From Hippasteria phrygiana (taxonomy: Eukaryota; Echinodermata; Asteroidea; Valvatida; Goniasteridae), in NCBI GenBank assembly GCA_037893225.1, contig JAZGUH010000768.1, forward strand, positions 1-64,000: 64,000 nucleotides of DNA, given 5' to 3'. Of the stretch, positions 1-12,300 are shown in pieces (positions within the stretch are counted from its first letter, which is position 1; every line of letters starts with the position of its first letter). The notes below the pieces were generated by a model. It did no database searches. It was not told the origin of the DNA and saw nothing but the letters and a program-made list of their open reading frames with translations. The position numbers and the translations under genes are program-made.

Positions 1-983
1 GTCGCGGGGTTCGTAGGAGCTGCAGCCAGTACCCGGGAAAAGATAGGATTGCCCTATTTCCCCTCTAACCATATGTAGTATGTGATAATTCCCCAACTTT
101 TCGCTCTAGGCAGATGAGCAATAAGAAAACATTTAAAGGACCACTACTATAACTAAGTTTATTCTCTAAAAGATTAGTATACTTGATTATGAATTACAAA
201 GAAACACAAATTCGTGCTAAATTATTGTTCATTTTCTATCCATCCATTATTATTTAACGGACGAAATGAAAGATGCTAATTAAAATATTCAAATTTCGCG
301 CTTACTCCAAGTTCTTCCCCCGTGCTACCACCGTCGGCGGCGGCTTGTTAAGCCTTGACGTCATCGCGTGTAGTCATTCCATACTAACCCGATTTGGAAA
401 TGGAAATAGTAGGCTTACATGATGGGATACTGAGACGAAGTTATTTCAACATGTATTTCGTGTAATACCGCGTACTCGTTGTATGAACTCTGTACAAGTG
501 CAACGATCGTACTACAACCATTGATCGTCACGCGCAATACATGCAAGGACATGCAAATGGAGGACGTGACGTACGCTTTTCTCAGATGATTAGGATTTTT
601 CAAAAGTGAGCCAATTTGGCATCTTTCTTTTCCAATTAAAAGGACAATACAACATATTTTTGTGAGTATTGCTCTCTATATTTACATACAATCTGTAGAC
701 TGAGACAATAATTTCACATTTTTTCAAAGCGTTCTACTAGGTCTTTAAGTGCTTTTGCAAAACAAAAATGAAATATTGTTCATTATTGATGCTTTGATTG
801 TGGTACGGGCGTATTCATTCATGCAATATATTTTCAAGTTGTGCAAACAAAATACATAATATCGGTATTTGAAAAAAATTGAAAAAAAAATCCATGTTAC
901 TACTGTAATTTGTGTTGCCTATTAGGGAGCATGCAAAATCAATATTAAAATTGGAGGATTTGCCGACTGTTAGTTTAACAGCA
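1..983. other. No gene seen
   Basis: AT-rich single-copy sequence without convincing exons, inverted ends or tandem repeats. Confidence 0.6.
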
Positions 984-1455
984 TTAAAGGCGTGTACATG
1001 ATTGGTTCATTGTCTGGCAATTTTCAAAATGGGCGGATTTGGGGGTTAGTATGTTATAAGGAATATATCGTTTTCCACTAGACCTGTTCAAGTTTTGCGT
1101 TGTTGGAATGGCGGAAAAAACCGAGAGAAAAACGGCGCGTCGATTCCAACCGTCGGAGGCGGACGATAGCCCTTTATTCACGGCGCGCGTGGCTACCATG
1201 CTGGACACGTGACGCCGCCCTGAATGCCAGCATGTCCAGCGCGCCACTCGTCCGTGGTAGCCACGCTCGCGCTTGACTAAAGGCTACAGGGCAGTTTTCC
1301 AACGATTTTCCACTTTTATCTGAAACGACAGAACACTTGGTGAAATCATTTCACAGGATGATTGAGACTACTATTAACTTAGTCTAGTAAGGTATTTTCG
1401 TAATAATTCAGTAAAAAAAAAATGGAGGATTACCAATCGTGTACACTACCTTTAA
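984..1455. mobile_element. TTAA-flanked MITE, diverged copy
   Basis: TTAAAGG....GTGTACATGATTGG at the left and CCAATCGTGTACACTACCTTTAA at the right are inverted, and TTAA borders both. GGATTTGGGGGTTAGTAT and AATAATTCAGTA are shared with the 54261 copy. The middle (1130-1260) is a GC-rich palindromic segment not shared. Confidence 0.7.
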
Positions 1456-1657
1456 CATTACAAATGCACTACCCTGATGCAGGGAAAAAAAGAATGAAAA
1501 ATGCTTGCGTACTTGATCTAAAGTATATGTACGGACAATAACAGGAGACAAATATGAGACGTAATTCTACATAATTTATGGGATACTATTTGGTTATTTT
1601 CATCATTCTAACAAGCGGTAAGAGGCTGGTGTACCAACAAAACAGTCGGACTGTTAC

Positions 1658-1973
1658 TAGGGCTGTTCAATTTTCGAATAATTAGTATTCGACTATTCGT
1701 AACTGGGGTTTGACCCGAATATCTTGGAATATTTGAATACTCGCCGAATCAAGTTTTTTAGATGTCTTGCTGCAACTGCATGCCTCGCACACAAAGCCCA
1801 AGGTGTTTTCCATGTGGCGATCGTAATTTTTCTATTAAAAATGGCAACAGTCGTATCTGTACGTGCGATATAAATGTACATTTTTTTTTCTCCAAATTTC
1901 GAACCGGCAAAAGGGTTATTCGAATATTCGGTTGAACGATCGCAATATTTGGTGTATATAGGGGACAGCCCTA
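1658..1973. mobile_element. hAT-like MITE rich in TTCGAATATTCG
   Basis: The ends are TAGGGCTGTTC and GGACAGCCCTA, with ATTCGAATA-type subterminal palindromes. The flanking 8 bp match only partly, so the copy is old. Confidence 0.7.
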
Positions 1974-1989
1974 GATTGTACAACATTGC

Positions 1990-2100
1990 AATAAAAGGCG
2001 AAAAGCACTCTAGAGGTAAAGGGCTACAACTGAGGTTGGCCACATTTTGGCTTGGCCAGCCCTACCACCCTTACGGTTTTTCCTAGGTTCAAAAATAGGG
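1990..2100. repeat. Dispersed repeat shared with 40195-40315
   Basis: GGTAAAGGGCTACAAC then GGCCACATTTTGG, GCCAGCCC and TTTTCCTAGGTTC here correspond to the same order near 40225-40310. Confidence 0.6.
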
Positions 2101-3100
2101 TTATTAGATTAACCAAAGGCATTTTCCCAATTTTTAAAACTGTAGACCGCTGGCGGGGTAACTTCCCAGTGCTGGCGAGGACCAACTCGCCTCCCCGTGC
2201 CATATATTGCATGGCACCCTATGCTAAATGGGGGGGGGTGCGTCATGTGTCCCCCCACCCTGAACCCACTAGACCTTAAACAGATTTGTCAGGGATTTTT
2301 CCGGATTTCAGGATTTTTGTTCCGGATTTCAGAATTTGTAAAGAATCTCTTTTGCAATCTGGAATTCCTGAAGGTGTTGTCCACTAAGGTGTTTTTACCT
2401 GTAAAATTGGAATATAGACCAATTCAATTTGATTATTTTTATAGGGGGTGCCTTTTACGGCAGAATGCAAACTATAGGATGAGATCCTGGTCCTCATGGA
2501 TTTTTCGTGGAGTTCTCAGTGGATTTTCATTTTTGGCCAATCTCACCCCTGACCTAAACTCCAGCCCCTCTTTCTCCCAGAGTTGATAAGGATATTCCAC
2601 TAGTAACGTTAGTTATTAACTGGTTTGCCATGCTCTTTTTCATATCCAAGTGATTATCATTGAGGAGTTTATTGCGCCATGCGGTGCACATGCCGACAAG
2701 TTATGTATGAGGTGACGATCCACTTTCGTGAGTAAATTTTCTGTTATCGATGTTTTGTTTTGGACATAGAAAGGTTGTGTTATAGCAGCAGAACTGTTAC
2801 TTCAGACTAATCCTCGACTGTTAAAGGTGCATATTGCTGAAATCCCCAAATGTTCACCTCTTTGGTTAATAACACTAACCTATTTTCCAAGGTTCCCCCC
2901 CCCTTCCTGAGTGATAACAAATTTAATATCATGGCTAATATGTAAAAAATAATGGAAATGATTTCGTTGACATCCGGACATAGTTGCAGCCTGATTCTGC
3001 CAAAATTGGGGCACCAGTCTTTTCGAAACAAACTGGCACCCGCGAAATTGATTTTCGTCAATGATTTTCAGAGAAACGGTACATTTTCAAGAGATTATAT
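2101..3100. other. No gene seen
   Basis: Open frames here lack conserved motifs and splice context. G-runs occur at 2229-2237. Confidence 0.5.
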
Positions 3101-3114
3101 TTCATTATTATATT

Positions 3115-3215
3115 CTTTTTCAAAGTGAACAAAGAACTGGCAGGAGCTAGGATTTCGAACCTGGCGACCTCCTATCTTGCCCTATTTTGGACCGGGGTCT
3201 CCCAAATTGTCTGTA
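3115..3215 (-). mobile_element. tRNA-derived SINE fragment
   Basis: TTCAAAGTGAACAAAGAACT, GGCAGGAGCTAGGATTTCGA and CTATCTTGCCCTATTTTG match the 40498 and 34530 copies. Confidence 0.65.
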
Positions 3216-3436
3216 TCTTTGTTCGGTTTGAGATGACCTTTCAACCATAGCAATTTAAGGGTCAAATGTCCCTGTAATGTTCTGCTGAAATAGCAAAGCT
3301 GTGGCTATTTTCTCTTGTACTTGCCCCTGCTCTAACCAACAGGAAACTGATCGAAGCACCCTACAAAAAAGAAGTCAAAATTTGACGGTCTGTAGTATGT
3401 TTGTTTATTATATTTGTTGTCACGGGACGTATCATC

Positions 3437-3760
3437 TTAACCCTAACCCAACCTCAATCTTCCAAAATCCTTCCTTGCAGTTTTGAGAGGATTTTGGAGG
3501 ATTTGAGGATGAAGAGTGTTTCAAAAAAGGAGTGATGAGGGTGAATGGTGTTTGAGAAACAGGATTTTAGAGGATTGAAGGTGAATGGTGTTTTGAGAAC
3601 AGGAGGGTTTTGGGATGAGGAGAACATGAAGCAATTTAATTTTCAGGATTTTGGAGGATTGAGGATGAAATGGCATTTTTTGGGGCAGGAGGAATCGGAG
3701 GATTTTGTGAGGACATTGAGGGATGGTTCCTAGCAAAAAGGGTCTAGGGGGTTAGGTTAA
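3437..3760. mobile_element. TTAA-flanked MITE with GAGGATTTTGGAGGATT repeats
   Basis: TTAACCCTAACCC on the left and GGGGTTAGGTTAA on the right, with an interior array of GAGGATTTTGGAGGATTGA. It matches the copy at 38825-39143 in opposite array orientation. TTAA duplication is typical of piggyBac-type elements. Confidence 0.78.
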
Positions 3761-4204
3761 AGGCAATGTGCATGTACCAGACATTAAAGCCCTCCATCTC
3801 AACTTTCTTCTGTTCAGTTCGGCGGTGAAAGACTTTGAGGTGTATATAACCAAAGCAGAATTTGACTTGCACCGGACAAACTAACGAGGAGCTCATACCC
3901 GCGCTGCTTTGACAAGTCGGTCCTTAACATGAAGAAGGTTGGCTTGGAATGAGGTGATGTGTTTGCATGGAAGAGCAGGGAGTGCCCCGATACCCTCATG
4001 ACGTAGGTCATGAATTTCTCCCTTGGGGTTAAACAGAATTTAAATAATAAAACAAAATAGCTGTTTTTTTGCCCTTCCAATTTCTTTTTGAGGGGTAATG
4101 TGATATATCTTCTGTGCACCCAAGCAACCTCTAAAAACTTAAGGCAGATTTTGTTAACATAGTGTATTCAAACTTTTTACTTTAAGGTTGAATGTTTCGA
4201 GGGT

Positions 4205-4630
4205 ATGAGTTTGTTGTTGCCTTGACCCTGCCCCAGCCTCCCTGACCCATGACCCCTGTCCCATCCTCCCATGAGACCCTTGACCCTGTCCCAGTCTTCT
4301 GACACTTGACCCTGTCCCAGCCCTCCCTGCCCCAGCCCTCCCTGACCCTATGGACCCTGTCCCAGCCTCCTTGGACCATGTCCCAGCCTCCCTGACCCTT
4401 GCCCTGTCCCAGCCTTCCTGACCCTTGACCCAGTCCCAGCCTCCCCGCCCAGTCCCAGCCTCCCTAAACCCTTGACCCTGTCCAGCCTCCCTGACCCTTG
4501 ACCCTGTCCCATCCTCCCTGACCCTTGACCCTTCCCCAGCCTCCTTACCCTGCCCCAGCCTCCTTGAACCCTGCCCCCTCCCAGCCCTCCTTGACCCTAC
4601 CACAGCCTTCTTGACCCTACCCCAGATGCC
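4205..4630 (-). repeat. Minisatellite, CCCAGCCTCCCTGACCCTTG
   Basis: About twenty degenerate 17-27-bp units with CCCTGTCCCAGCCTCCCTGA as a common form. All frames on the minus strand are open because of the repeat; no gene is implied. Confidence 0.9.
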
Positions 4631-5247
4631 ATTTTTCAAGCAAAAGTTGGGACTTATGCTTTTCATGTTAAATGTTGGGGATAATTCCAGGCATTAGCAC
4701 TTTAACATGCGCATATCGGGCTTCTGCTGCCTTATTATCGGGGTCTTGGACAAGAACCTCAATAGTATCCCTTGCCGTTTCGCAATTCCCTTCAACTTTG
4801 CATCTACAAGCTTTGTTATCCACAACTTTGGATCTACAACTGACTGTATTGAAGACGATTCTGTTCTCAGGTAAGGAGGTTGCGTGTGAAATTTCTTTAA
4901 CTCCTGTTTTAGCGGAGGGAGAAGGCTTTTGAATCTAGACCTTGATTTGATCACAAGGGGCATAACTAGGATCCACTTTGGGGGTAGGGGTGGGGGGAGG
5001 GGAATGGGTGGATGGCACCCCGAACAGGAGGCAATATGTTGTTTACAACTGCAATCTCCCCCTCCCCACACCCCTCTTGCCCAGTAAAGTTACAATGTGA
5101 AAGCTGGAAAACTGGCAGCATCACAGCCAAGCATGGGCAACTTGTACATGTATATCTACGTACAAGGGCTTAAAGTATGATAAAAGTTAAAACAGTGCTC
5201 ACAAGCCAGTTCTGCTTTATTTTGTACATACAAGGCTTAGAGGTGTA

Positions 5248-5475
5248 CAGTTGAACCCTGAATAATATAGAGCACTGTTTAATACAACATACTGCTTTAT
5301 AACAAGGGAAACAAAAATAGGTCCCGAGTCTTTGTTTTTCTTTGTTTTCCATTACTGAATTACAGTGAACGGGGGGGGGGGGGGGGGGGGGGGGGCCCCT
5401 GTGCGGTGTTGACCACTGTTATAACAAGGTAAATTGTTAAAGTCCCAAGGACCTTGTTTATAAGTTGTTCGACTG
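5248..5475. mobile_element. pogo/Tigger-like MITE with a poly(G) tract
   Basis: CAGTTGAAC and GTTCGACTG ends flanked by TA (5246-5247 and 5476-5477). It contains TATAACAAGG-type repeats and a 25-nt G run at 5371-5395. Confidence 0.65.
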
Positions 5476-6584
5476 TATTTAGAAGGTATACGGGTAATTT
5501 GTACTTTTGGCCAAAGAGGTGTATGTTACTGTACCCTAACTTAACCCTGACATCAAGGTTCGTTCAAGGAATTATGATATTAATTTATTGAACTTTTAAT
5601 AAGTGTATACACTTGGAAGATATATATTTTAAAAGGATTAACAATAACTACTAGGAGTTGCTGTGTAATGATTTGTATAAGATTTAAATAACAATAATGA
5701 GGAAAAGCACTTAACTTCTGGTAAAGATTCGGACATTTTGGTTTCGCACAAATTGTGTGTAGAGGACTTTTCAAACCACATGGTTACACCAACAACTTGT
5801 GTTGTCATTACGGGAGCGCGTAATCGTTGTCCAAAGAGCCACTTCTGTGTGTTGTAACAAGTTTCAAAGGGTTTAAACACTCGTCTTGATTTATTTTCGT
5901 TGGTGCTATTTTGCTTGTGAACCAATTAGCACTCTAAAGATAAGGCCAAGAATCTTTTGATGATTAGTGTGATAGCCCTAACGGAGTATCGCAACAGCAA
6001 TTATCTTTATTTTGCTTGCCAAAGTCCACATCAAGTTGGCCTGAAATTACTATGAAACACCGTACTTTAACATGTACATTTCTAGGGCCCCAGTTCTCAA
6101 TAGATATTCCTAAACACGTACGTGAACACGTACGCCGGTATAGGCAGGGACTTCCCTGTGTATCCTCCCGATTGCACTCTTTTGTTTTACTGTAACTTTT
6201 TTTTTTGCTAAGCTATCTCATTGGTTTTGTGCACGATTTTCACCTAACAGTACAGGACATCTGCATGCCAATCTTGCAATCGAGGACCTTTTGTCCCCAA
6301 TTCATATGTTTTGTTTCCCACATCCTCGGTATACATGACAAACACATAGATGGGGCGGGGATCCAGGATTTTTTGCAGGGGGGTTTCTGAAATTTGCCCA
6401 GAAAGGTGACTCCCAAAATGGGTCTGCGAACATTTTTTACAAAGGGGGGGGGGGGGGGGGGGGGTAGTAGCGCCATTTAACCGTATTTGTTTTGTTCTTA
6501 CTCATAGACAAAATCAGACCGTGTATTTGCAAAGCGAGGGTGCCCCCCCCAACAAGCAAACCCCCCCACCCCCTGCCCCCCCCG

Positions 6585-6585
<1 letters not shown>

Positions 6586-6626
<41 letters not shown>
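6586..6626 (+). repeat. Poly(C) tract, about 41 bp
   Basis: Part of a widespread set of G or C homopolymers. Others are at 5371-5395, 6443-6463, 7651-7671, 8096-8114, 17026-17060, 29022-29040, 45209-45236 and 61516-61542. Confidence 0.9.
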
Positions 6627-6628
<2 letters not shown>

Positions 6629-7859
6629 ATCCGTGCCTGCAAATAGCTGATTCCTCAAATGTAGTAAAAAAATAGAATCAATGAAAAATCCTTACTTGTC
6701 CTTTTCCCTTGAGGCCAAGCAAAACGGCCATCATTATGTCATTGGAGAAAACTAAAACCCTAAAAAAGATGTTTGGTCGATCATATCTCTGTATTGGAAA
6801 GCCTGTTCATTTCCCTTTACAATGGTGTTCCATGTGTAATGGTAGTGGCTTATAGCTTTTTGCCCTATGGTCATAGTATAAACTCTACAGTAACAAGAAG
6901 CACATGGGTTGTTCTGCTATACCCAGCAACCATGAAGGACTTCAGTGGACAGGTAGATGGGGGTGAAATTGTCCAAGTAAGTTATAAAGATTTGTATTTT
7001 TTTGTGAAAATAAGTTCATAACTACATTCCATGAAAGGTAATGACATTTTAGTCCGTAAAAAATTAAATGGTAGAGTTTTATTTTGTCTTGAGTATAACT
7101 GCGCTGAATCTTTTAGTGCCTCTCATCAGGGTGATAAAAATCTTGATGTCACCAATATCACCATGTAGGCATGTAAAGTATGTTTTTGTTTTCCTTTTAA
7201 AGTTTATTTTTCTTAGTCGGAACAGATTGCATACAATGTACAAACCGTACCCTGATAACCCTAGGGGTGTGTGAAAAAATCATCTGAGAATTGAGGACAT
7301 CATTTAAATGTTTGCAATCAAACAATGTTAGGTTTAATAATCAGCTTCTATCTCTGATCTTGTTTTCAATTATATAATCATGTTTATGTGCCCACATTAC
7401 ATTGTAGCTTATGCGCGCTATCAATTGTCCCCCCCCCCCCCGGCCACCCCCTCTGAGTTGGGATTGTAACTTTTGAAGTGACAAAATCCCCCCACCCTCT
7501 AGGGCAAAAATCTAGCGACAATCCCACCCTAAATGGGTGGGGACACCCCCACCTTATAGGGTGGAAATTAGAATTTTGATGGTAATAAAACAAATATCGT
7601 GTATGATTTATGTTTTGATTAAAAAACGCCTTGCAAAGGGATCGAGGATGGGGGGGGGGGGGGGGGGGGGGGTGGGGGGTGTGGGATCAATTGATGGGCG
7701 CATTACATGCATTGAGTTAAACCTATGTACATGTAAGAGATGAATACTGTATCATACATGTAGGCAGTGGCGTAGCCAAGAGGGGGAGGGGTTAATGAAA
7801 GTTCGGGTTTGAATAACAAGACATTGTTTTTTTACACTAAATATAAAAAAGAAATTTTA

Positions 7860-7945
7860 CAAAATTAAAACGTGATTTTTAAATAGAATTTCCATTGATT
7901 TAAATCATGATTTAAATCTATTGATTTTAAATCAAATAACACCTG
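7860..7945. repeat. GATTTAAATC-rich palindromic region
   Basis: AAACGTGATTTTTAAATAG, ATTTAAATCATGATTTAAAT and similar. A second copy of this type is at 14815-14900, ending ACAACCCTGC. Confidence 0.6.
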
Positions 7946-8482
7946 CTTCTTATTGTCTAGATTGAATCGAAATTTAAACTGAGGGAGCCCTTGACTTGTG
8001 ACGGGCAAAACGGGCAGATAAACTTGTCGCATGAGGGGTTCCAAAGTTCACGTGGTGGTCCGCCCTGAAGGCTGCAATTGGCGGACACAATGGAGGGGGG
8101 GGGGGGGGGGGGGGTGGGGGCTGATTTGATTTGGGTAAAGCTTTTTGTTGTATTGCACTCGAGGTTTATCCAAATCAAATAGCGCTCTCCTATTGTGTTT
8201 GGCCATGTCTCAATCATTGCACGCGAATCATTGCACGCGGCTTCCATTTTGTTTCCAAATTAGGGCCTCGTGATTGCAACACTTTTCAGTAGCTCCCGTA
8301 CCTATAGCAGTTGCCTGATTTTAAACGATGCACGGCCAGTTTTAAATATTTTGGAAACTTGGTTTTTATTCACCTGGGCATTTTTTAAAGGACGAGTAGG
8401 CCGTTTACTTTTCTCGAAAACTTTCTCGAACGGAGATGTAAAGAAGCAACAGATTGTGTTTCTGACATTCCGTAGGCCTAGG

Positions 8483-8767
8483 CTATAGGATTAAATATTT
8501 CGTCTTCCACTGAAATGAAGTCGGTGACTCGTTTGTGAATTTGTTGTGGGAATTAACAATATCATGGTCAGAAGATCCCCGTTTATTCTGATGAAGATTA
8601 TAATACCACGAGGCTGTTACTGAGAGTCGACATCGTATATGCCTTCCATTTTCGTGACTGCCATGACTTTGCCGCACCACGATTTGTCCAGTACCAGCCG
8701 CAAAAAAGCATCTTGCACGGCCGGGGACACTGCGAAGAAAAATCCCAGAAGGATTCAGAGCCACCAT
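8483..8767 (-). CDS. Possible first exon with a mitochondrial-type presequence (weak)
   Basis: From ATG at 8767 the minus strand reads MVALNPSGIFLRSVPGRARC, FFAAGTGQIVVRQSHGSHEN, GRHIRCRLS and then meets a possible donor (CTCTCA|GTAACA). The Arg-rich, acid-free start resembles a mitochondrial targeting sequence. I found no following exon and do not recognise the protein. Confidence 0.25.
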   Translation of the reverse strand: MVALNPSGIFLRSVPGRARCFFAAGTGQIVVRQSHGSHENGRHIRCRLSVTASWYYNLHQNKRGSSDHDIVNSHNKFTNESPTSFQWKTKYLIL

Positions 8768-9041
8768 AGAAAACTGAAGCTTTCTATTCGGTTCAATGCT
8801 TTAAAAATGACAACTGCGGACCTGAAGTAATGGAAATAAATTGCTTAAAGCGGTAATTTTTGGAATGAGGTGGGAAAGGCACCGTCTACGTTCGCAACCA
8901 CTTCCGTTCTCATAGGCGGGCAGTGTCCAAAACGGCTTTTTTTTTCTACGGCTACGGCTATTCACCGTATAGGGCAGCAATGGCAAAAACAGAAGGCCGT
9001 AGCCACAAAATAGGCCTACCCGATTGTATGGTCATACCATA

Positions 9042-9199
9042 TAGAGCACTGAAGTGATGACGTCAATGCAATGTTTGGATAACTAACCAGAATACTTTTA
9101 TGTGTTTGCATATGACTGGCTGTTAACTTGGAACAGTCGAAATTTACATTTGTTTGGAACCAGTTGTCGGGCCAACTGACGTCAGACTTCGGTACTCGA
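9042..9199. mobile_element. Short foldback MITE with GATGACGTCA ends
   Basis: CTGAAGTGATGACGTCAATG and AACTGACGTCAGACTTCGGT form inverted ends. A second copy is at 11254-11393. Confidence 0.7.
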
Positions 9200-9668
9200 T
9201 AATGGCCAGCTTAGATGACAAAACAAGGATAACCAAACTCACTCCAAAACGCCGTATTTTTCCGCGGCTTCATTCCCTTCTTTCTGGTCCTCTTCCTGGT
9301 GTCGCAACACCCATTTGTCGTAGAGTCTGGTGTCGACGAAGCCTGGGCACAAGACGCCCGAAAGTAATGCCTTGCCGCACGTAAACGAGGATCAGCCTAT
9401 TATACGAACTGATGAATGACAGCTGTATTGTTACGCTATTACGGTGATTAGTTCCTTCTATTACGTAACAAAACAGCGCCCTCTATGAAACAATGTATAA
9501 GAATTAAAAAGCACCGGTTCTTTTTTACTTTAAAGGAAAACAAATTTGATCATGTCCGTTTATATTTGAAAACACTGTTACAGGCCTATGTGGGAAAATG
9601 GATTGAGATAACTGGATTTTTCTTGCACGCGGTACCTTTAAGTAGCGTGTACTTTACAGGTAGTATAA

Positions 9669-9815
9669 CACGATTTGCTTTTGCTGTAATTTTCAGGAAA
9701 TAAATGTATTTGGGGGTTAGTAATTCTATGGCGTGCTAGCAAATACCGTAACACTGACCTGTTTAAAGTTATGTGTGCATAGATGCTGGGAGAACAGAGA
9801 GAAACAAAAACATGT
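9669..9815. mobile_element. TTAA MITE, left part only
   Basis: Matches 54290-54400: TTTGCTTTTGCTGTAATTTT, GGGGGTTAGTA, GTGCTAGCAAATAC, GTGTGCATAGATGCTGGGA. The right portion is missing, and 10436-10706 could be its displaced other half. Confidence 0.75.
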
Positions 9816-10435
9816 TCTATATTAATAGTCAACTGAGTCTTAATAGTTTGCGCAACAAATTCTTTCCAGTTACCTCGATGTCATCATAACGCTCATCAGT
9901 TAGGCCTATCCTGCTAATATTGATTGAGTACAACAGGTCATTTCCCCCAAAACTTTAGGCCAGAATAAATTGGTCGTTCCAACACATTTAGGTATCATTG
10001 TAATATTGTGATGCAAAAAGTGATTTATGCAGTTTCTGCATCAAACAACTCATACGAAGGGTACGATAATTAACCGTCAAAAAATCAACTTACACATGGC
10101 CGTGTTTCATGACTCGTGTAATAAGTCGGCACAATTTGACTCTGCAAATGCACAAAATTAGGGATGGTTTACCACACTCGTGAGTCAGAGGGGCTCATAC
10201 GCATTTACAAGTCGTGTACACAACAATGCGGGAATCGAAACACATTGCGTGAGTAATAATTGCTTTTAATTAAGCACTTAATGTGTAAACAGACGTCAAG
10301 TTGTAAATAGACAGCTATGCACTCTCTTGCATAAAACGACACACCGCCAGTGCATCTTCCAACCAATTACTCAGGTTTATCTAAGTAGGCCTAAGTAGCA
10401 CAGTTTACGCACCTACCCATGGACGAATCTTTGTG

Positions 10436-10706
10436 TGTAGTCTGGTTCCCTGACCATACTTTAGACAAAACGTAACAATTGATAGAGTCGGGGAATTATC
10501 AGGTCGGGGAACTAGACTATTTCCAACGATTGTCTCGGCCGACAATCGTTGAAAAACGATACAAATTTCCACTTTTCTTGAAAACGACAGCACCCCAGGT
10601 GCCATGATGTCACTGCTTGAGACTGCTATTTACTTTTTCGTATTTCGTAATAATTCAGTAGGTTTTTGTTTTTTTGATGTTTGCAAATGATGTATACTAC
10701 CTTTAA
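10436..10706. mobile_element. TTAA MITE, right part only
   Basis: Matches 54435-54715, including TCTGGTTCCCTGACCATAC and TGATGTATACTACC then TTTAA. The left end is missing. Confidence 0.8.
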
Positions 10707-11253
10707 ACAAAACAAATTGAAAATATGGGGAAAATGTGTGAAAAGCACGGGAAAGGCCAGGGGATTTCATCCTAGGGGAAGTTACGTGTGTAGTATGTGT
10801 ACCAAGTTCCGTTGTAGGTGGGCCCTACCTCCTATCTTGTTCAGTTTTTTATGCTGATCTTACCATCAGAGACCTTGTCAGACCCAAGACCGCGTATTTC
10901 GTGGCCACGTAGACAGCCAGCATTGCAATCGGAATAAAGCCTGCATGGATGGGAAGTGAAAGAACACTATCAGAACATATCCCCCCCCCCCCCCCCATGG
11001 CGTATTGGGGGAGTTTCCCCCTGCGAAATTTGTATGTATATTACTCTCTTTTTGTATTTAAGGCGCCAATACTTTACAACCGGTACCGGGTACTTAACCC
11101 TCCCCAAACACACTTTTCAAAATAATTTTACAGACGAAAATAATTTGGTCAAATTTTCTGAAAACAATTCCCCCTCCCATCATTGACCTGGAACTCTATA
11201 TGCAACTGAGGCGAATTAATAACGATTGAATAAATTAATAAATTATCTTAGAA

Positions 11254-11393
11254 TAGAGTACCGAAGTGATGACGTCAATGCGATGTTTGGAACCAGAATA
11301 CTTTTGTTATTTTGTGTCAAGGTGTTTGCATGACTGGCCGGTATGTACCTTAGCCAGTTGTCGCGTCAGCTGACGTCAGACTTCGGTACACCG
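11254..11393. mobile_element. Short foldback MITE with GATGACGTCA ends, second copy
   Basis: TACCGAAGTGATGACGTCAA and GCTGACGTCAGACTTCGGTA are inverted. About 140 bp. TGACGTCA is also a CRE-type word, so each copy carries two potential CREB/ATF sites. Confidence 0.7.
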
Positions 11394-11493
11394 TACAATG
11401 CTGTCGACATAAATGGAACAGTTACAAAATGCAACAGGAGTTCGCTGGGTTCTTGATGAAGTAAATTGTTAGAGCACTATGGTGAACATCGTA

Positions 11494-11731
11494 TAGAGGA
11501 ATTTATCATTAGCCCCTTCTGCGCACTTCCGGGTTGAAAGCGAGAGTGTCAGTGGCAAACAAAACAACGCTTTTCATCACATTCACTCACGCATGAATAA
11601 TTAATCAGGCCTTTAAAGGCAGCGTAGGCGCACGATCAGCATAAAGTTGTTTACTGTGACATTGAGATCCTCGTTTTCAAACGCGGAAGTGCGCAGATCG
11701 GCGCTAAACTCGTCGTTGTGGGATTCCTCTA
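11494..11731. mobile_element. TA-flanked MITE with TAGAGGAAT ends
   Basis: TAGAGGAAT and ATTCCTCTA ends bordered by TA. Inner CTGCGCACTTCCGGGTT is mirrored by a CGCGGAAGTGCGCAG word. It lies immediately 3' of the last dehydrogenase exon found. Confidence 0.75.
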
Positions 11732-11820
11732 TAGTACGATAAAGGTCTTATCACAACCTGAGCCTGAGATTTCCATTGATGAGTAGTACAGGTATATATT
11801 TAAGTTGATAATTCACGGAC

Positions 11821-11917
11821 CTGCAGTAGAGGAGACATTGATGATCTTGCCGCCTTTCCCGCCGAACTCCGGGCTCATGTACTTGATGGCGGTAAATGTA
11901 CCCCTGGCTACCCCGGT
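11821..11917 (-). CDS. HPGD-like exon with catalytic-Ser region
   Basis: Acceptor GTGTTACAG, donor GTCCGT. It encodes TGVARGTFTAIKYMSPEFGG and then KGGKIINVSSTAG. The N-V-S-S segment matches the SDR catalytic serine strand. No YxxxK exon was found downstream on the minus strand to position 9000. Confidence 0.85.
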
Positions 11918-12193
11918 CTGTAACACCACAATAATTGATAACCATTCTTGTATATAGTAACCATTCTTGATGTTAACAAGTTGCGGGAAGGTGATGGATT
12001 CCTTATCCAAGAAAATGTATTCAGGAAATGTTTGATTTTTGTTTCATGAATATTAAAATATGTACACAAATAAAACCAACATTTTGGAATTATGCCTAGA
12101 ATTGCTACAAAGGGGTTTGCAATTTAACATCTAAATAACGTTTAACTTTACATGTATTCGTGTCATAGTCCCATTAACGAATCTTATACTCAC

Positions 12194-12300
12194 AACGTTA
12201 ACGTTGATAGTCAGGTCGTACGCCTTCTCGTTGATAATTCCCGCGTTGTTTACCACCAAGTTGATGGCGCCGAACTTCTCTTTTGTCTTGGCAAACAATG
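12194..12300 (-). CDS. HPGD-like exon with NNAG motif
   Basis: Acceptor TTGTTGCAG, donor GTGAGT. It encodes LFAKTKEKFGAINLVVNNAG and then IINEKAYDLTINVNV, collinear with HPGD. Confidence 0.85.

Larger units (their letters stand above)
5500..9040. other. Mostly unassigned sequence with homopolymer-bearing MITE fragments
   Basis: Contains a GGCGGGGATCCAGGATTTTT-type repeat at 6354, G and C runs, and a CAGTGGCGTAGCCA hAT-like end at 7765. Apart from the weak exon at 8483-8767 no gene is supported. Confidence 0.5.

Noticed and set aside
4154..4666. 170-codon Gly/Arg/Gln-rich frame
   Set aside because: Minisatellite translation, no start context or splice support.
6773..7021. Possible exon ending before GTAAGT at about 6976
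   Set aside because: The donor is good but no conserved protein or acceptor-supported frame could be identified.
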